From positions 1-6,458 of the forward strand of contig JAATGO010000046.1 in NCBI GenBank assembly GCA_015654605.1: a DNA stretch of 6,458 nt, given 5' to 3'. The notes below the pieces were generated by a model. The model was not told the origin of the DNA and ran no database searches. It saw only the letters and a program-made list of their open reading frames with translations. Below, piece by piece: positions 1-5,636 of the stretch (positions within the stretch are counted from its first letter, which is position 1; every line of letters begins with the position of its first letter). The translations under genes were made by a program, and so were the position numbers. This DNA comes from Betaproteobacteria bacterium. Its GTDB lineage: Bacteria; Pseudomonadota; Gammaproteobacteria; Burkholderiales; Burkholderiaceae.

Positions 1-7
1 ATATTTT

Positions 8-769
8 ATGAAAAAAATAAACAACGCGACGATGGTTGTTACTGCAATATTGATTGCTTTGATCATTCTATGGCAAGTCGCTGCATTGGCTAGCTGGATT
101 AATGGGCAGTTATTGGGTTCTCCCCTTGGCATCTATCACGCTGCAGTGATTGGGGTAACGAAAGGGCAGCTTCTCTACGATACTTGGGTGACTTTATTCG
201 AAACTATTCTGGGATTGCTCATCGGCAGCGGGTTGGGCATCGTATTAGGATTAATGCTCTGGTTTTATCCTAGAACTTCTGATATTGCTGAGCAATTTTC
301 TATTTTGCTCAATAGCATTCCCAAAATTGCTCTTGGTCCGATGATCATTATCTGGTTTGGTTCCGGTATGGAGTCAAAGATTTGGTTGGCGGGTATTTCG
401 ACCTTTGCTGTTGCCATGATTTCTTCCTGTGCTGCGGCAAAGGAAATTGATCAGGATTTGCTGAATCTTTTTAAATCATTTAAAGCGCAGCGGGTGATGG
501 TTTTCAAAAAACTCATTGTTCCTGCATCTATTCCTTGGATATTTTCCATTTTCCGCATCAATATCGGCTTTGCGTTGATTGGTGCAGTTGTTGGCGAATA
601 TATTGCTTCAGAGAGTGGGTTGGGACACGCAGTATTTGTCGCTGGATCATTATTTGATCTTAATAGTGTGTGGTTAGGAGTCATTGTTCTGACGTTGATG
701 GCAGCAGTTCTTACCTGGGTTGTTCAATTAATAGAAGAAAGGGTTGTTTCATGGAAAACGGAACATTGA
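8..769 (+). CDS. ABC transporter permease, SsuC/TauC (nitrate/sulfonate-type) family
   Basis: Inner-membrane channel subunit of a binding-protein-dependent ABC importer. The 253 residues are the usual length for SsuC/TauC-type permeases. Hydrophobic segments suggest about six membrane helices, near residues 9-31, 66-87, 103-118, 125-144, 184-200 and 219-241. The cytoplasmic EAA loop that contacts the ATPase lies around 152-178, ending in the typical LIVPASIPWIF stretch, followed by FRINIGFALIGAVVGEYIA. The usual glycine of the EAA loop is replaced by Lys159 (SFKAQ); many relatives have other residues here, so this need not impair function. The start is the first ATG in the window. Only seven bases precede it and no ribosome binding site is visible; the frame is open to the window edge, so an upstream start cannot be excluded. 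The ATPase gene is expected just upstream. The 3' end overlaps the binding-protein gene by 19 bp. The substrate cannot be deduced from this subunit. Confidence 0.93.
   Translation: MKKINNATMVVTAILIALIILWQVAALASWINGQLLGSPLGIYHAAVIGVTKGQLLYDTWVTLFETILGLLIGSGLGIVLGLMLWFYPRTSDIAEQFSILLNSIPKIALGPMIIIWFGSGMESKIWLAGISTFAVAMISSCAAAKEIDQDLLNLFKSFKAQRVMVFKKLIVPASIPWIFSIFRINIGFALIGAVVGEYIASESGLGHAVFVAGSLFDLNSVWLGVIVLTLMAAVLTWVVQLIEERVVSWKTEH
736..743 (+). promoter_or_regulatory. Ribosome binding site deciding the start of the binding-protein gene
   Basis: A purine run AGAAAGGG lies inside the end of the permease gene, with its AAGG core about eight bases before the ATG at 751. It supports that start over the longer frame beginning at 670. 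Confidence 0.6.
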
Positions 770-1734
770 AGTATTGCCGAGCATTGATGGCGACGGCATT
801 GATGGTGGCAGGCGCAATGGCATCATCGAGTTCTTATGCGGCAGAAAAAGTGGTGGTGTATCAGGCATTTCAGTCAATTCAGTATCTCCCACTTTACGTG
901 GCTATGGATGAGGGATTGTTCTCCAAGCACGGATTGGAGGTACAGAAAGTGACGGCAGGTGGTGGCGCACAAGGTGTTGCTGCTGTGATTGGCGGCCATG
1001 CAGATTTTTCATTACAGGACCCTATGACTGCGGTGATGGCGAATTTAAAAGGTGCAGAGCTTGTAAATGTGGCGATGGTGGTATCAGGGGTTCCCGTATG
1101 GATGATCGTTCCCGGAGATTCGCCAATTAAATCGATCAGTGATTTAAAAGATCAAACGATATCTGCAGCGATTCCTCCTTCTACTAGCACATATTTGTTG
1201 CAAAAACTTCTGAAAGATAAGGGTTTATCCAGTATCAAGGTCAACACGGTACAGATCGGGACTGAATTATCTCCAGTCAGTGCGGGTCGTGCTGCGGCCG
1301 CTGCTCTTTATGAACCCCAAGTGGATCAGGGAATTGCCAGTGGCTACAGAATTGTGCATGATTTTGGTAAGCAGTACGAAGGGGCTTATGCGTTCTCGAC
1401 GATCGATACATTACGATCAACCATCAAAAATAAACCTCAGATGGTACAGAGTTTTGTAGCGGCATTGGGTGAGGCGGAGAAGCTGATGCAGACATCGCCA
1501 GATGCCGCTTATCGCGTTGCTCAAAAAGAATTCCCTACGCTGGATGCGAAAGTGGTCAACAGTGCTGTGAAGCGTATGCTTGATCAGAAGATTTATCCTG
1601 CAACGCCTTCTATTTCAAAACAGGCTTTTCAGAACGGTTTAGATCTCCAAGTGTATATTGGTAACATCAAGCAAGGGGAAGTGACGTACGAGAGTGCTGT
1701 GGATAATAGTTTTGCAGAAAAACTGGGGCATTGA
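751..1734 (+). CDS. ABC transporter periplasmic substrate-binding protein, NMT1/SsuA-like
   Basis: Periplasmic solute receptor delivering ligand to the adjacent permease. I chose the ATG at 751 (327 residues) over the longer open frame from 670. It has a purine-rich ribosome binding site (AAAGG, about 738-742) at good spacing, and it begins a clean Sec signal peptide: Lys7/Arg10, a hydrophobic core at about 11-24, and an A-x-A-like cleavage site after SYA (about residue 30). The 670 extension would put a polar Cys/Arg-rich stretch in front. The mature protein opens with the NMT1/THI5-like pattern: a first strand, then LPLYVAMDEGLFSKHGLEV (about 46-64), a GGGAQGVAAVIGGHADF segment, and SISDLKDQTI. 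Relatives bind sulfonates, taurine, nitrate, pyrimidines or aromatic acids, so the ligand is open. The overlap with the permease gene implies translational coupling. No lipobox is present, so it is probably soluble rather than lipid-anchored. Confidence 0.92.
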   Translation: MENGTLKYCRALMATALMVAGAMASSSSYAAEKVVVYQAFQSIQYLPLYVAMDEGLFSKHGLEVQKVTAGGGAQGVAAVIGGHADFSLQDPMTAVMANLKGAELVNVAMVVSGVPVWMIVPGDSPIKSISDLKDQTISAAIPPSTSTYLLQKLLKDKGLSSIKVNTVQIGTELSPVSAGRAAAAALYEPQVDQGIASGYRIVHDFGKQYEGAYAFSTIDTLRSTIKNKPQMVQSFVAALGEAEKLMQTSPDAAYRVAQKEFPTLDAKVVNSAVKRMLDQKIYPATPSISKQAFQNGLDLQVYIGNIKQGEVTYESAVDNSFAEKLGH

Positions 1735-1740
1735 TCAGTT

Positions 1741-1779
1741 CATACTTTTGCACGTAGGCTCACCATAATAACAAGTATG
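1741..1779 (+). other. Inverted repeat just after the binding-protein stop codon
   Basis: CATACTT at 1741-1747 is exactly complementary to AAGTATG at 1773-1779, with 25 bases between. It begins six bases after the TGA stop at 1732-1734. No T-tract follows, so it is not a classical intrinsic terminator. It could stabilise the mRNA 3' end, or be chance; a 7-bp match at this distance is weak evidence. Confidence 0.3.
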
Positions 1780-1820
1780 GATGTTTAGTTATCTTGCTGG
1801 TAGAAATTATATTGTCGTGT

Positions 1821-1860
1821 CAGGTGGGAAGGTGCTAGTTGTCATGTAGCTTCCCACATG
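1821..1860 (+). terminator. Hairpin with T-rich tail, possible terminator of the importer operon
   Basis: Arms 1821-1831 (CAGGTGGGAAG) and 1850-1860 (CTTCCCACATG) pair at 10 of 11 positions, with one G/A mismatch and an uninterrupted 8-bp core, around an 18-base loop. Downstream is T-rich (TTTCCTGATTTTTTC), though not a clean run of T. The place, between the binding-protein stop and the amidase start, fits a terminator or attenuator. The right arm carries the same TTCCCACAT core as the tandem repeat downstream, so it may instead be part of a set of protein-binding sites. Terminator activity is inferred from shape only. Confidence 0.4.
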
Positions 1861-1885
1861 TTTCCTGATTTTTTCTGAGTCAAAA

Positions 1886-1923
1886 TAGTTTTCCCACATC
1901 ATTTTAGTTTTCCCACATCATTT
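1886..1923 (+). repeat. Perfect 19-bp tandem direct repeat abutting the amidase start codon
   Basis: TAGTTTTCCCACATCATTT occurs at 1886-1904 and again, identically and without gap, at 1905-1923; the next three bases are the amidase ATG. A degenerate third copy of the core (TAGCTTCCCACATGTTT) is at 1847-1863, and a related core in the other orientation (AGGTGGGAA) at 1822-1830. The 19-bp period is just under two helical turns, so a protein bound at each copy would face nearly the same side of the DNA. The repeat has no Shine-Dalgarno sequence. It may be a regulator-binding array or a recent slippage duplication. Confidence 0.9.
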
Positions 1924-3216
1924 ATGCACACAAAAATGACAAATGAGACCATGCCTGTTACTTCATCATCGCATTTAGCTTCGGCCATAGAGGCAGCAAA
2001 TCGCTACGAAGTAAAGTTAAATGCTTTTATTTTTCGACCAGACAGTTATCCAAATCAGTGTAGAGAGGGAGCCTTGTCTGGTATACCAATTGCTGTCAAG
2101 GATCTTATTGATACGGCAGACATGCCAACAGCATATGGCTCAAAGATATTTGAGGGATATCAACCTACCAAGGATGCGTGGGTTGTTCAGCGATTACGAG
2201 AACTTGGCGCTGTGATTTTTGGGAAGACTGTCACGACCGAGTTTGCCTGGCGCGATCCCGGAATGACTGTCAATCCATGGAATGCCAATTACACTCCCGG
2301 AGGATCATCGAGTGGTTCTGCTGCGGCAGTCGCTGCCGGTATTGTGGATGTTGCGCTTGGTACTCAGACGGTAGGTTCTATCATTAGACCAGCGTCGTAT
2401 TGCGGTATCGTTGGTTATAAACCGACCTATGGAATGATTCCTAGAGATGGTGTTCGCGTTGTGTCTCCGACGTTAGATCATGTCGGATTTCTCACCTCGA
2501 ATTGTCGTTGGGCAGCAATGGCTTATTCATCGGTCACGCAAGGGAAGTCGGCTCAACAGCCATTGCCAGATATGTATGTTGATGAGGGTAAAAAACCTGC
2601 GAAATTAGGGATGTATCGTTCCTCACGTTGGGCCTATGTTGACCCTGATGTGAAAAATAATTTTGATGCAGTCATCCGTCTTTTACAGGAGCAAGGTATT
2701 GAATGCGTTGATGTCGGTTCGGAACTGAATATCAATGAGATTGTTGCGATGACACACAAGATAATGGCCTATGAAGTCAGGCAAAATTTGTATCAGGAGA
2801 TCAAAGGAAAATTGTCACAAGCGGGACCCTATACCCGTGAAATTATTCAACAGGGAGAGAGTGTTTCCAAACAGGAATACGAGCAACTGATGGCGTTGCT
2901 TACAACAATGCGCAAGGAGCGCGATGCAGTGTTGGAAGGGGTGGATGCCATTATCTCGATTACATCGCCAACGGAGGCTCTATTAGGATTGGAGAAAACG
3001 GGAGATGCTTCTTTCTGCGCGCCATGGACTTTCCTTGGTTTGCCAGCATTAACAATTCCTTCCGGTTTATCTTCATCTCTGTTACCTTTAGGAGTGCAAT
3101 TAATTGGTCGTGGAGGGGAGGATATGCCATTGATTATGATTGGACAGTGGCTATCGACTCTGTTGCCACGTATTCGATGCCCGGCGTTGTTGGCCGACCA
3201 TACTCGGATATCATGA
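1924..3216 (+). CDS. Amidase-signature hydrolase, malonamidase E2-like
   Basis: Cytoplasmic Ser-cisSer-Lys amidase hydrolysing a carboxamide to acid and ammonia. The triad is visible: Lys59 (GIPIAVKDLIDTA), cis-Ser128 (PGGSSSGSAAA) and nucleophile Ser152 (GTQTVGSIIRPAS). Spacings of 69 and 24 residues match those I recall for malonamidase E2 of Bradyrhizobium (K62, S131, S155). Arg155 corresponds to that enzyme's substrate-carboxylate-binding arginine. Other shared stretches include DTADMPTAYGS, RDPGMTVNPWN and the C-terminal LPLGVQLIGR. The 430-residue length and short N-terminus fit this subgroup rather than GatA. Val150 replaces the small residue usual before GS. The start is uncertain: ATGs at 1924, 1936 and 1951 are all in frame, none has a good ribosome binding site, and a TGA at 1876 bounds the frame. 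Homology begins near residue 18, so all three are compatible. The neighbouring importer suggests its substrate is taken up from outside. The exact substrate is inference. Confidence 0.9.
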   Translation: MHTKMTNETMPVTSSSHLASAIEAANRYEVKLNAFIFRPDSYPNQCREGALSGIPIAVKDLIDTADMPTAYGSKIFEGYQPTKDAWVVQRLRELGAVIFGKTVTTEFAWRDPGMTVNPWNANYTPGGSSSGSAAAVAAGIVDVALGTQTVGSIIRPASYCGIVGYKPTYGMIPRDGVRVVSPTLDHVGFLTSNCRWAAMAYSSVTQGKSAQQPLPDMYVDEGKKPAKLGMYRSSRWAYVDPDVKNNFDAVIRLLQEQGIECVDVGSELNINEIVAMTHKIMAYEVRQNLYQEIKGKLSQAGPYTREIIQQGESVSKQEYEQLMALLTTMRKERDAVLEGVDAIISITSPTEALLGLEKTGDASFCAPWTFLGLPALTIPSGLSSSLLPLGVQLIGRGGEDMPLIMIGQWLSTLLPRIRCPALLADHTRIS

Positions 3217-3219
3217 TAT
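3208..3219. promoter_or_regulatory. 12-bp perfect palindrome at the end of the amidase gene, candidate operator
   Basis: ATATCATGATAT is a perfect palindrome spanning the amidase TGA stop (3214-3216), and it runs into six T bases (3219-3224). As an RNA hairpin it would be short and AT-only, so a poor terminator. As DNA it has the size and symmetry of a dimeric repressor site and lies about 50 bp before the GntR start. Autoregulation is common in this family, but binding here is inference. Confidence 0.35.
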
Positions 3220-3251
3220 TTTTTATGTGGTTAAATAATGGATCTGGGATG

Positions 3252-3263
3252 ATGACAGGTCAT
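3252..3263. promoter_or_regulatory. Inverted repeat directly in front of the gntR start codon
   Basis: ATGAC-AG-GTCAT is a perfect 5+5 inverted repeat with a two-base centre, ending seven bases before the ATG at 3271. It overlaps GTCA-T-TGAC (3259-3267). The AGG at 3257-3259, the only visible Shine-Dalgarno-like bases for the regulator, lies inside it. It could be an operator or a small hairpin hiding the ribosome binding site; it could also be chance. Confidence 0.3.
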
Positions 3264-3270
3264 TGACGTT

Positions 3271-3945
3271 ATGGCTAAAGACTATAAAACTATCGAACAA
3301 TATGTGTTGAATCTGCTGCGCAAAGACATATTAAGTGGTAAATATTTGCCAGGTGACAGATTACGGCAAGATGATATCGCCAAAAAGTTTGAGGTCAGTA
3401 CCACGCCTGTGCGAGAGGCATTTCGAGATCTTCGTTCAGAAGGGTTGGTATTTATTGATACTAATAGGGGAGTCATTGTTAAGGGACTGACCGTCAAGGA
3501 TGTCGCTGAGATCTATGAACTTCGTATTGCTCTGGAGCCATTGCTTGCTAAGAAGTCTGTGACGACTATTGCCGTAGATGATTTGATAAAGGCTCAAGCA
3601 TTACATCGTGAAATGTGTGCTTGCACAGACCCTCATCGCTGGTCATCTCTCAATAAAGAATTTCACATCAGGTTAATGTCAAGCGAGAAGGATACGCGAC
3701 TATACGAAATGGTCAAAAATCTTCTGGTGGTGGCAGAGCCTTATGTTGCTTTGTCTATTTTCATTCATCATCAGATTTTGGAAGCTGATAATATCGAACA
3801 TGGCCTGATTCTCGAGGGTTATGAGAAGAAAAATGCTGCCGCTGTGGAAAAGATAGTAAAACAACACCTTGAACAGACGCTATTGGCGCTTCAGGATTGT
3901 GTCAATGAAGATAGCCTACGGCTAATGAGTAAGGCATTTTCCTAA
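3271..3945 (+). CDS. GntR-family transcriptional regulator, FCD (FadR/VanR-type) subfamily
   Basis: DNA-binding repressor or activator responding to a small carboxylate-like ligand. Residues 6-72 form the GntR winged helix-turn-helix: ILSGKYLPGDRLRQDDIAKKF, VSTTPVREAFRDLRSEGLV, then the wing FIDTNRGVIVKGL. Residues about 78-210 form the helical FCD ligand domain, opening with EIYELRIALEP. Likely metal/ligand residues are Asn128 and His132 (LNKEFH), His177 (NIEHG) and His199 (KQHLEQ). Asn128 stands where many FCD proteins have Asp, a common variant in the VanR group. The 224-residue length is typical. The gene starts 54 bp after the amidase in the same direction, and its ribosome binding site is weak. 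Adjacency suggests it controls the amidase and probably the importer; the palindromes at 3208 and 3252 and the repeat at 1886 are possible sites. The effector may be the imported compound or the acid the amidase releases, which is inference. Confidence 0.92.
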   Translation: MAKDYKTIEQYVLNLLRKDILSGKYLPGDRLRQDDIAKKFEVSTTPVREAFRDLRSEGLVFIDTNRGVIVKGLTVKDVAEIYELRIALEPLLAKKSVTTIAVDDLIKAQALHREMCACTDPHRWSSLNKEFHIRLMSSEKDTRLYEMVKNLLVVAEPYVALSIFIHHQILEADNIEHGLILEGYEKKNAAAVEKIVKQHLEQTLLALQDCVNEDSLRLMSKAFS

Positions 3946-4076
3946 CCAGTCTGAGTGTTGCCATTTTTTATTAAGCTATCAGATAACAATTTAATTGCTC
4001 CTGTCGTTGAACGGTTCACTTTTTGGGCATACGTTCCTCATGATATAAGGAAAGGTATTGACATAACTCACATGGA

Positions 4077-4107
4077 TTAACATGTTTGCTTTTATTGGCG
4101 CTACAAT
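4077..4107 (+). promoter_or_regulatory. Candidate sigma-70 promoter for the enoyl-CoA hydratase gene
   Basis: A TTAACA -35-like box (4077-4082) and a TACAAT -10-like box (4102-4107) each match consensus at five of six positions. The 19-bp spacer is longer than ideal. It would give a leader of about 50 bases before the ATG at 4166. A perfect TTGACA at 4058-4063 lies nearby but lacks a good -10 at 16-18 bp. The inverted repeat ACATG-N6-CATGT (4070-4085) overlaps the -35 box and could be a regulator site. Confidence 0.3.
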
Positions 4108-4154
4108 TGTCCAGAAAACTGAGTGAATACGTCAATGGCATTGAATTATCATCC

Positions 4155-4160
4155 AAGGAG
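4155..4160 (+). promoter_or_regulatory. Shine-Dalgarno sequence deciding the hydratase start
   Basis: AAGGAG lies five bases before the ATG at 4166 but only two bases before the ATG at 4163. The spacing favours the second of the two adjacent ATGs. It is the strongest ribosome binding site in the window. Confidence 0.75.
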
Positions 4161-4165
4161 ACATG

Positions 4166-4954
4166 ATGCACAATGAAATCACATATGAAAATATTTTGGT
4201 TGAAACACAGGGCAAGGTTGGGTTGATCAGGCTGAATCGACCCAAAGCATTGAATGCATTAAATGATCAGTTAATGACCGAACTGGGACAGGCATTGTTG
4301 GCATTTGAGGCAGATGCAGATATTGGCTGTATTGTGATCACTGGTAGCGAAAAGGCATTTGCTGCTGGAGCCGATATTGTCGCCATGGCCGACTACGATT
4401 ATATGGATGTATTCGGAGGACAGTTCATCACGAGGAGCTGGGAAACAATACGTCAAGTACGCAAACCAGTGATTGCTGCTGTGGCTGGATATGCATTAGG
4501 TGGTGGTTGTGAATTGGCAATGATGTGTGACTTTATTATTGCAGCAGATAATGCTAAGTTTGGACAACCCGAAGTCAAGCTAGGCATTCTGCCGGGAGCT
4601 GGAGGGACGCAACGTTTGCCGCGTGCCATATCGAAAGCCAAGGCCATGGATATGGCATTGACCTCACGTATGCTCGATGCACAGGAGGCAGAACGTGCTG
4701 GTTTGGTCTCACGTGTTGTCGCAGCAGATCAATTATTAACAGAGACACTTGCCGTTGCTACACAGATTGCTGAGATGTCATTGCCAGTGGTCATGATGAT
4801 TAAAGATTCGGTAAACCGTGCTTATGAATCCACGTTATCTGAGGGATTGAAATACGAGCGTGCATTGTTTTATAGCTGCTTTTCTACAGAGGACCAAAAA
4901 GAAGGTATGCATGCATTTCTGGAAAAACGTACACCGGTTTTCAAAAACCGCTGA
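4166..4954 (+). CDS. Enoyl-CoA hydratase (crotonase family)
   Basis: Soluble crotonase-fold enzyme, probably hydrating trans-2-enoyl-CoA to 3-hydroxyacyl-CoA (EC 4.2.1.17). The 262 residues are the standard single-domain length. The first oxyanion-hole segment is [11 protein letters not shown] (61-71); the second is [17 protein letters not shown] (106-122). Both catalytic glutamates of true hydratases are present: Glu116 (GGGCE) and Glu136 (FGQPE). [11 protein letters not shown] (143-153) and the C-terminal trimerisation region also fit ECHS1/PaaF-type enzymes, which separates it from isomerase and dehalogenase branches. The start at 4166 is chosen for its five-base spacing from AAGGAG; an ATG one codon upstream (4163) is the alternative. 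It lies 217 bp after the GntR gene with a candidate promoter, so it may be its own unit. No CoA ligase, thiolase or dehydrogenase is visible, so its pathway and any link to the amidase products are inference. Confidence 0.94.
   Translation: MHNEITYENILVETQGKVGLIRLNRPKALNALNDQLMTELGQALLAFEADADIGCIVITGSEKAFAAGADIVAMADYDYMDVFGGQFITRSWETIRQVRKPVIAAVAGYALGGGCELAMMCDFIIAADNAKFGQPEVKLGILPGAGGTQRLPRAISKAKAMDMALTSRMLDAQEAERAGLVSRVVAADQLLTETLAVATQIAEMSLPVVMMIKDSVNRAYESTLSEGLKYERALFYSCFSTEDQKEGMHAFLEKRTPVFKNR
4935..4950 (+). terminator. Weak hairpin overlapping the hydratase 3' end, possible terminator
   Basis: CGGTTTT (4935-4941) pairs with AAAACCG (4944-4950), leaving six usable base pairs and a small loop, followed by the T-containing CTGATTATTTG. 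It lies in the last codons of the gene. The stem is short and the tail poor, so termination is doubtful. Confidence 0.2.
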
Positions 4955-4955
4955 T

Positions 4956-5018
4956 TATTTGTACCTATTCATACCGAGTCGGTAGTCGTGCAAGAACGGA
5001 TATTGCATGGTACAAATA
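4956..5018. repeat. 10-bp perfect inverted repeat enclosing a 13-bp palindrome
   Basis: TATTTGTACC at 4956-4965 is the exact complement of GGTACAAATA at 5009-5018, with 43 bases between. Inside lies TACCGA-G-TCGGTA (4972-4984), an odd-centred palindrome able to form a 5-bp hairpin. The block begins one base after the hydratase stop and occupies the convergent junction. Neither strand has a proper T-tract. Structure, not function, is what the sequence shows. Confidence 0.5.
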
Positions 5019-5047
5019 TTCTCAATATCCCATATATCCGCATAGAT

Positions 5048-5073
5048 CCGTACAGTGCTCTTCGCACTGTCGG
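5048..5073. terminator. Stable hairpin between convergent genes, possible bidirectional transcription end
   Basis: ACAGTGC (5052-5058) pairs perfectly with GCACTGT (5064-5070) around a TCTTC loop. CCG (5048-5050) and CGG (5071-5073) extend it to ten pairs with one bulged T. It lies 14 bp beyond the stop codon of the minus-strand DUF1993 gene. No run of T follows on either strand, so if it ends transcription it would need Rho or act as an RNA-end stabiliser. Confidence 0.4.
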
Positions 5074-5086
5074 GGAATGCTACTCT

Positions 5087-5596
5087 TCAAGAGTTTCCCA
5101 AAAAATCTTTCTTACCAATCTCGATGCCGTTGTGTCGCAGGATGTCATAGGCAGTCGTGACGTGAAAAATAAATTGCGGCATGCTGTAATGTAGCAAATA
5201 TTGGGCGCCCGTAAATCTTTTTTCGTTGGCCGTCCCAGCACGTAAAATGATCTCACGAGTTTCTGCATTTTCGAATTGAGCTGGTGTGATGCTGCCAATG
5301 AATTTCAGCGTGTTATCCAGTCGCGCTTGTAGTTCGGAAAAAGTGCGTTCGGTATCAGGGTAGGATGGCATATCCACGCCAGTTAATCTTCCTGCTGTGC
5401 TCTTGGCGAAATCGGAAGCAAGCTGTACCTGTTGAGTCAGGTCAAACATATCGGGAAATAGTCGCGCCTTGAGCAAGGCGTCTGGGGGAATGTTCTTTAC
5501 TGTGACATAAGCTTCTGCTTTTTCCAGAAAGGCTTTGAGACTGGTTAGAAATTGTGTCAATACAGGGATTGACGCATGGTAGGTAGAAATCGGCAT
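5087..5596 (-). CDS. DUF1993 family protein
   Basis: Protein of 169 residues matching the DUF1993 family (PF09351) from end to end as I remember it; its function is unknown. It opens with the family pattern YHASIPVLTQFLTSLKAFLEKA (6-27). The conserved ARLFPDMFDLTQQVQLASDFAK follows at 44-65, then PSYPDTERTFSELQARLD (77-94). The C-terminal signature (133-167) includes YLLHYSMPQFIFHVTTAYDI and RHNGIEIGKKDFLG. The predicted architecture is mostly helical, and the family is usually related to the DinB-like four-helix bundle. No signal peptide or membrane segment is present, so it is probably cytoplasmic. It begins 40 bp after the glnS stop on the same strand and may share its transcript. The ribosome binding site is weak (AAAGAA before the ATG). 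Confidence 0.9.
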   Translation of the reverse strand: MPISTYHASIPVLTQFLTSLKAFLEKAEAYVTVKNIPPDALLKARLFPDMFDLTQQVQLASDFAKSTAGRLTGVDMPSYPDTERTFSELQARLDNTLKFIGSITPAQFENAETREIILRAGTANEKRFTGAQYLLHYSMPQFIFHVTTAYDILRHNGIEIGKKDFLGNS

Positions 5597-5636
5597 ACAT
5601 TCTTTGTTTGGGTTGTGTCGTTTGGATCGGTAGAGG

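Noticed and set aside
670..750. An upstream start extending the binding protein by 27 residues
   Set aside because: The extension is polar and Cys/Arg-rich, overlaps the permease coding region by 100 bp, and would bury the signal peptide. The ATG at 751 has a good ribosome binding site.
1785..1813. A possible promoter for the amidase (TTAGTT ... TATATT)
   Set aside because: The -10-like TATATT is plausible, but the -35 position matches consensus poorly and the hairpin follows directly downstream; the evidence is too weak to annotate.
1886..1923. The tandem repeat as a CRISPR remnant
   Set aside because: The units are contiguous with no spacers, only 19 bp long, and no cas genes are nearby.
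3912..3924. Small hairpin TAGCC-TAC-GGCTA near the end of gntR as a terminator
   Set aside because: It is only five pairs, lies inside the coding region, and has no T-tract directly after it.
4058..4086. A perfect TTGACA -35 box before the hydratase
   Set aside because: At 17 bp spacing the -10 position reads CATGTT, only three of six matches, so it is not called as a promoter on its own.
4988..5194. A 68-codon + strand open frame beyond the hydratase
   Set aside because: It has no ribosome binding site and no recognisable motif. It runs antisense into the well-supported DUF1993 gene and crosses the inverted repeats.
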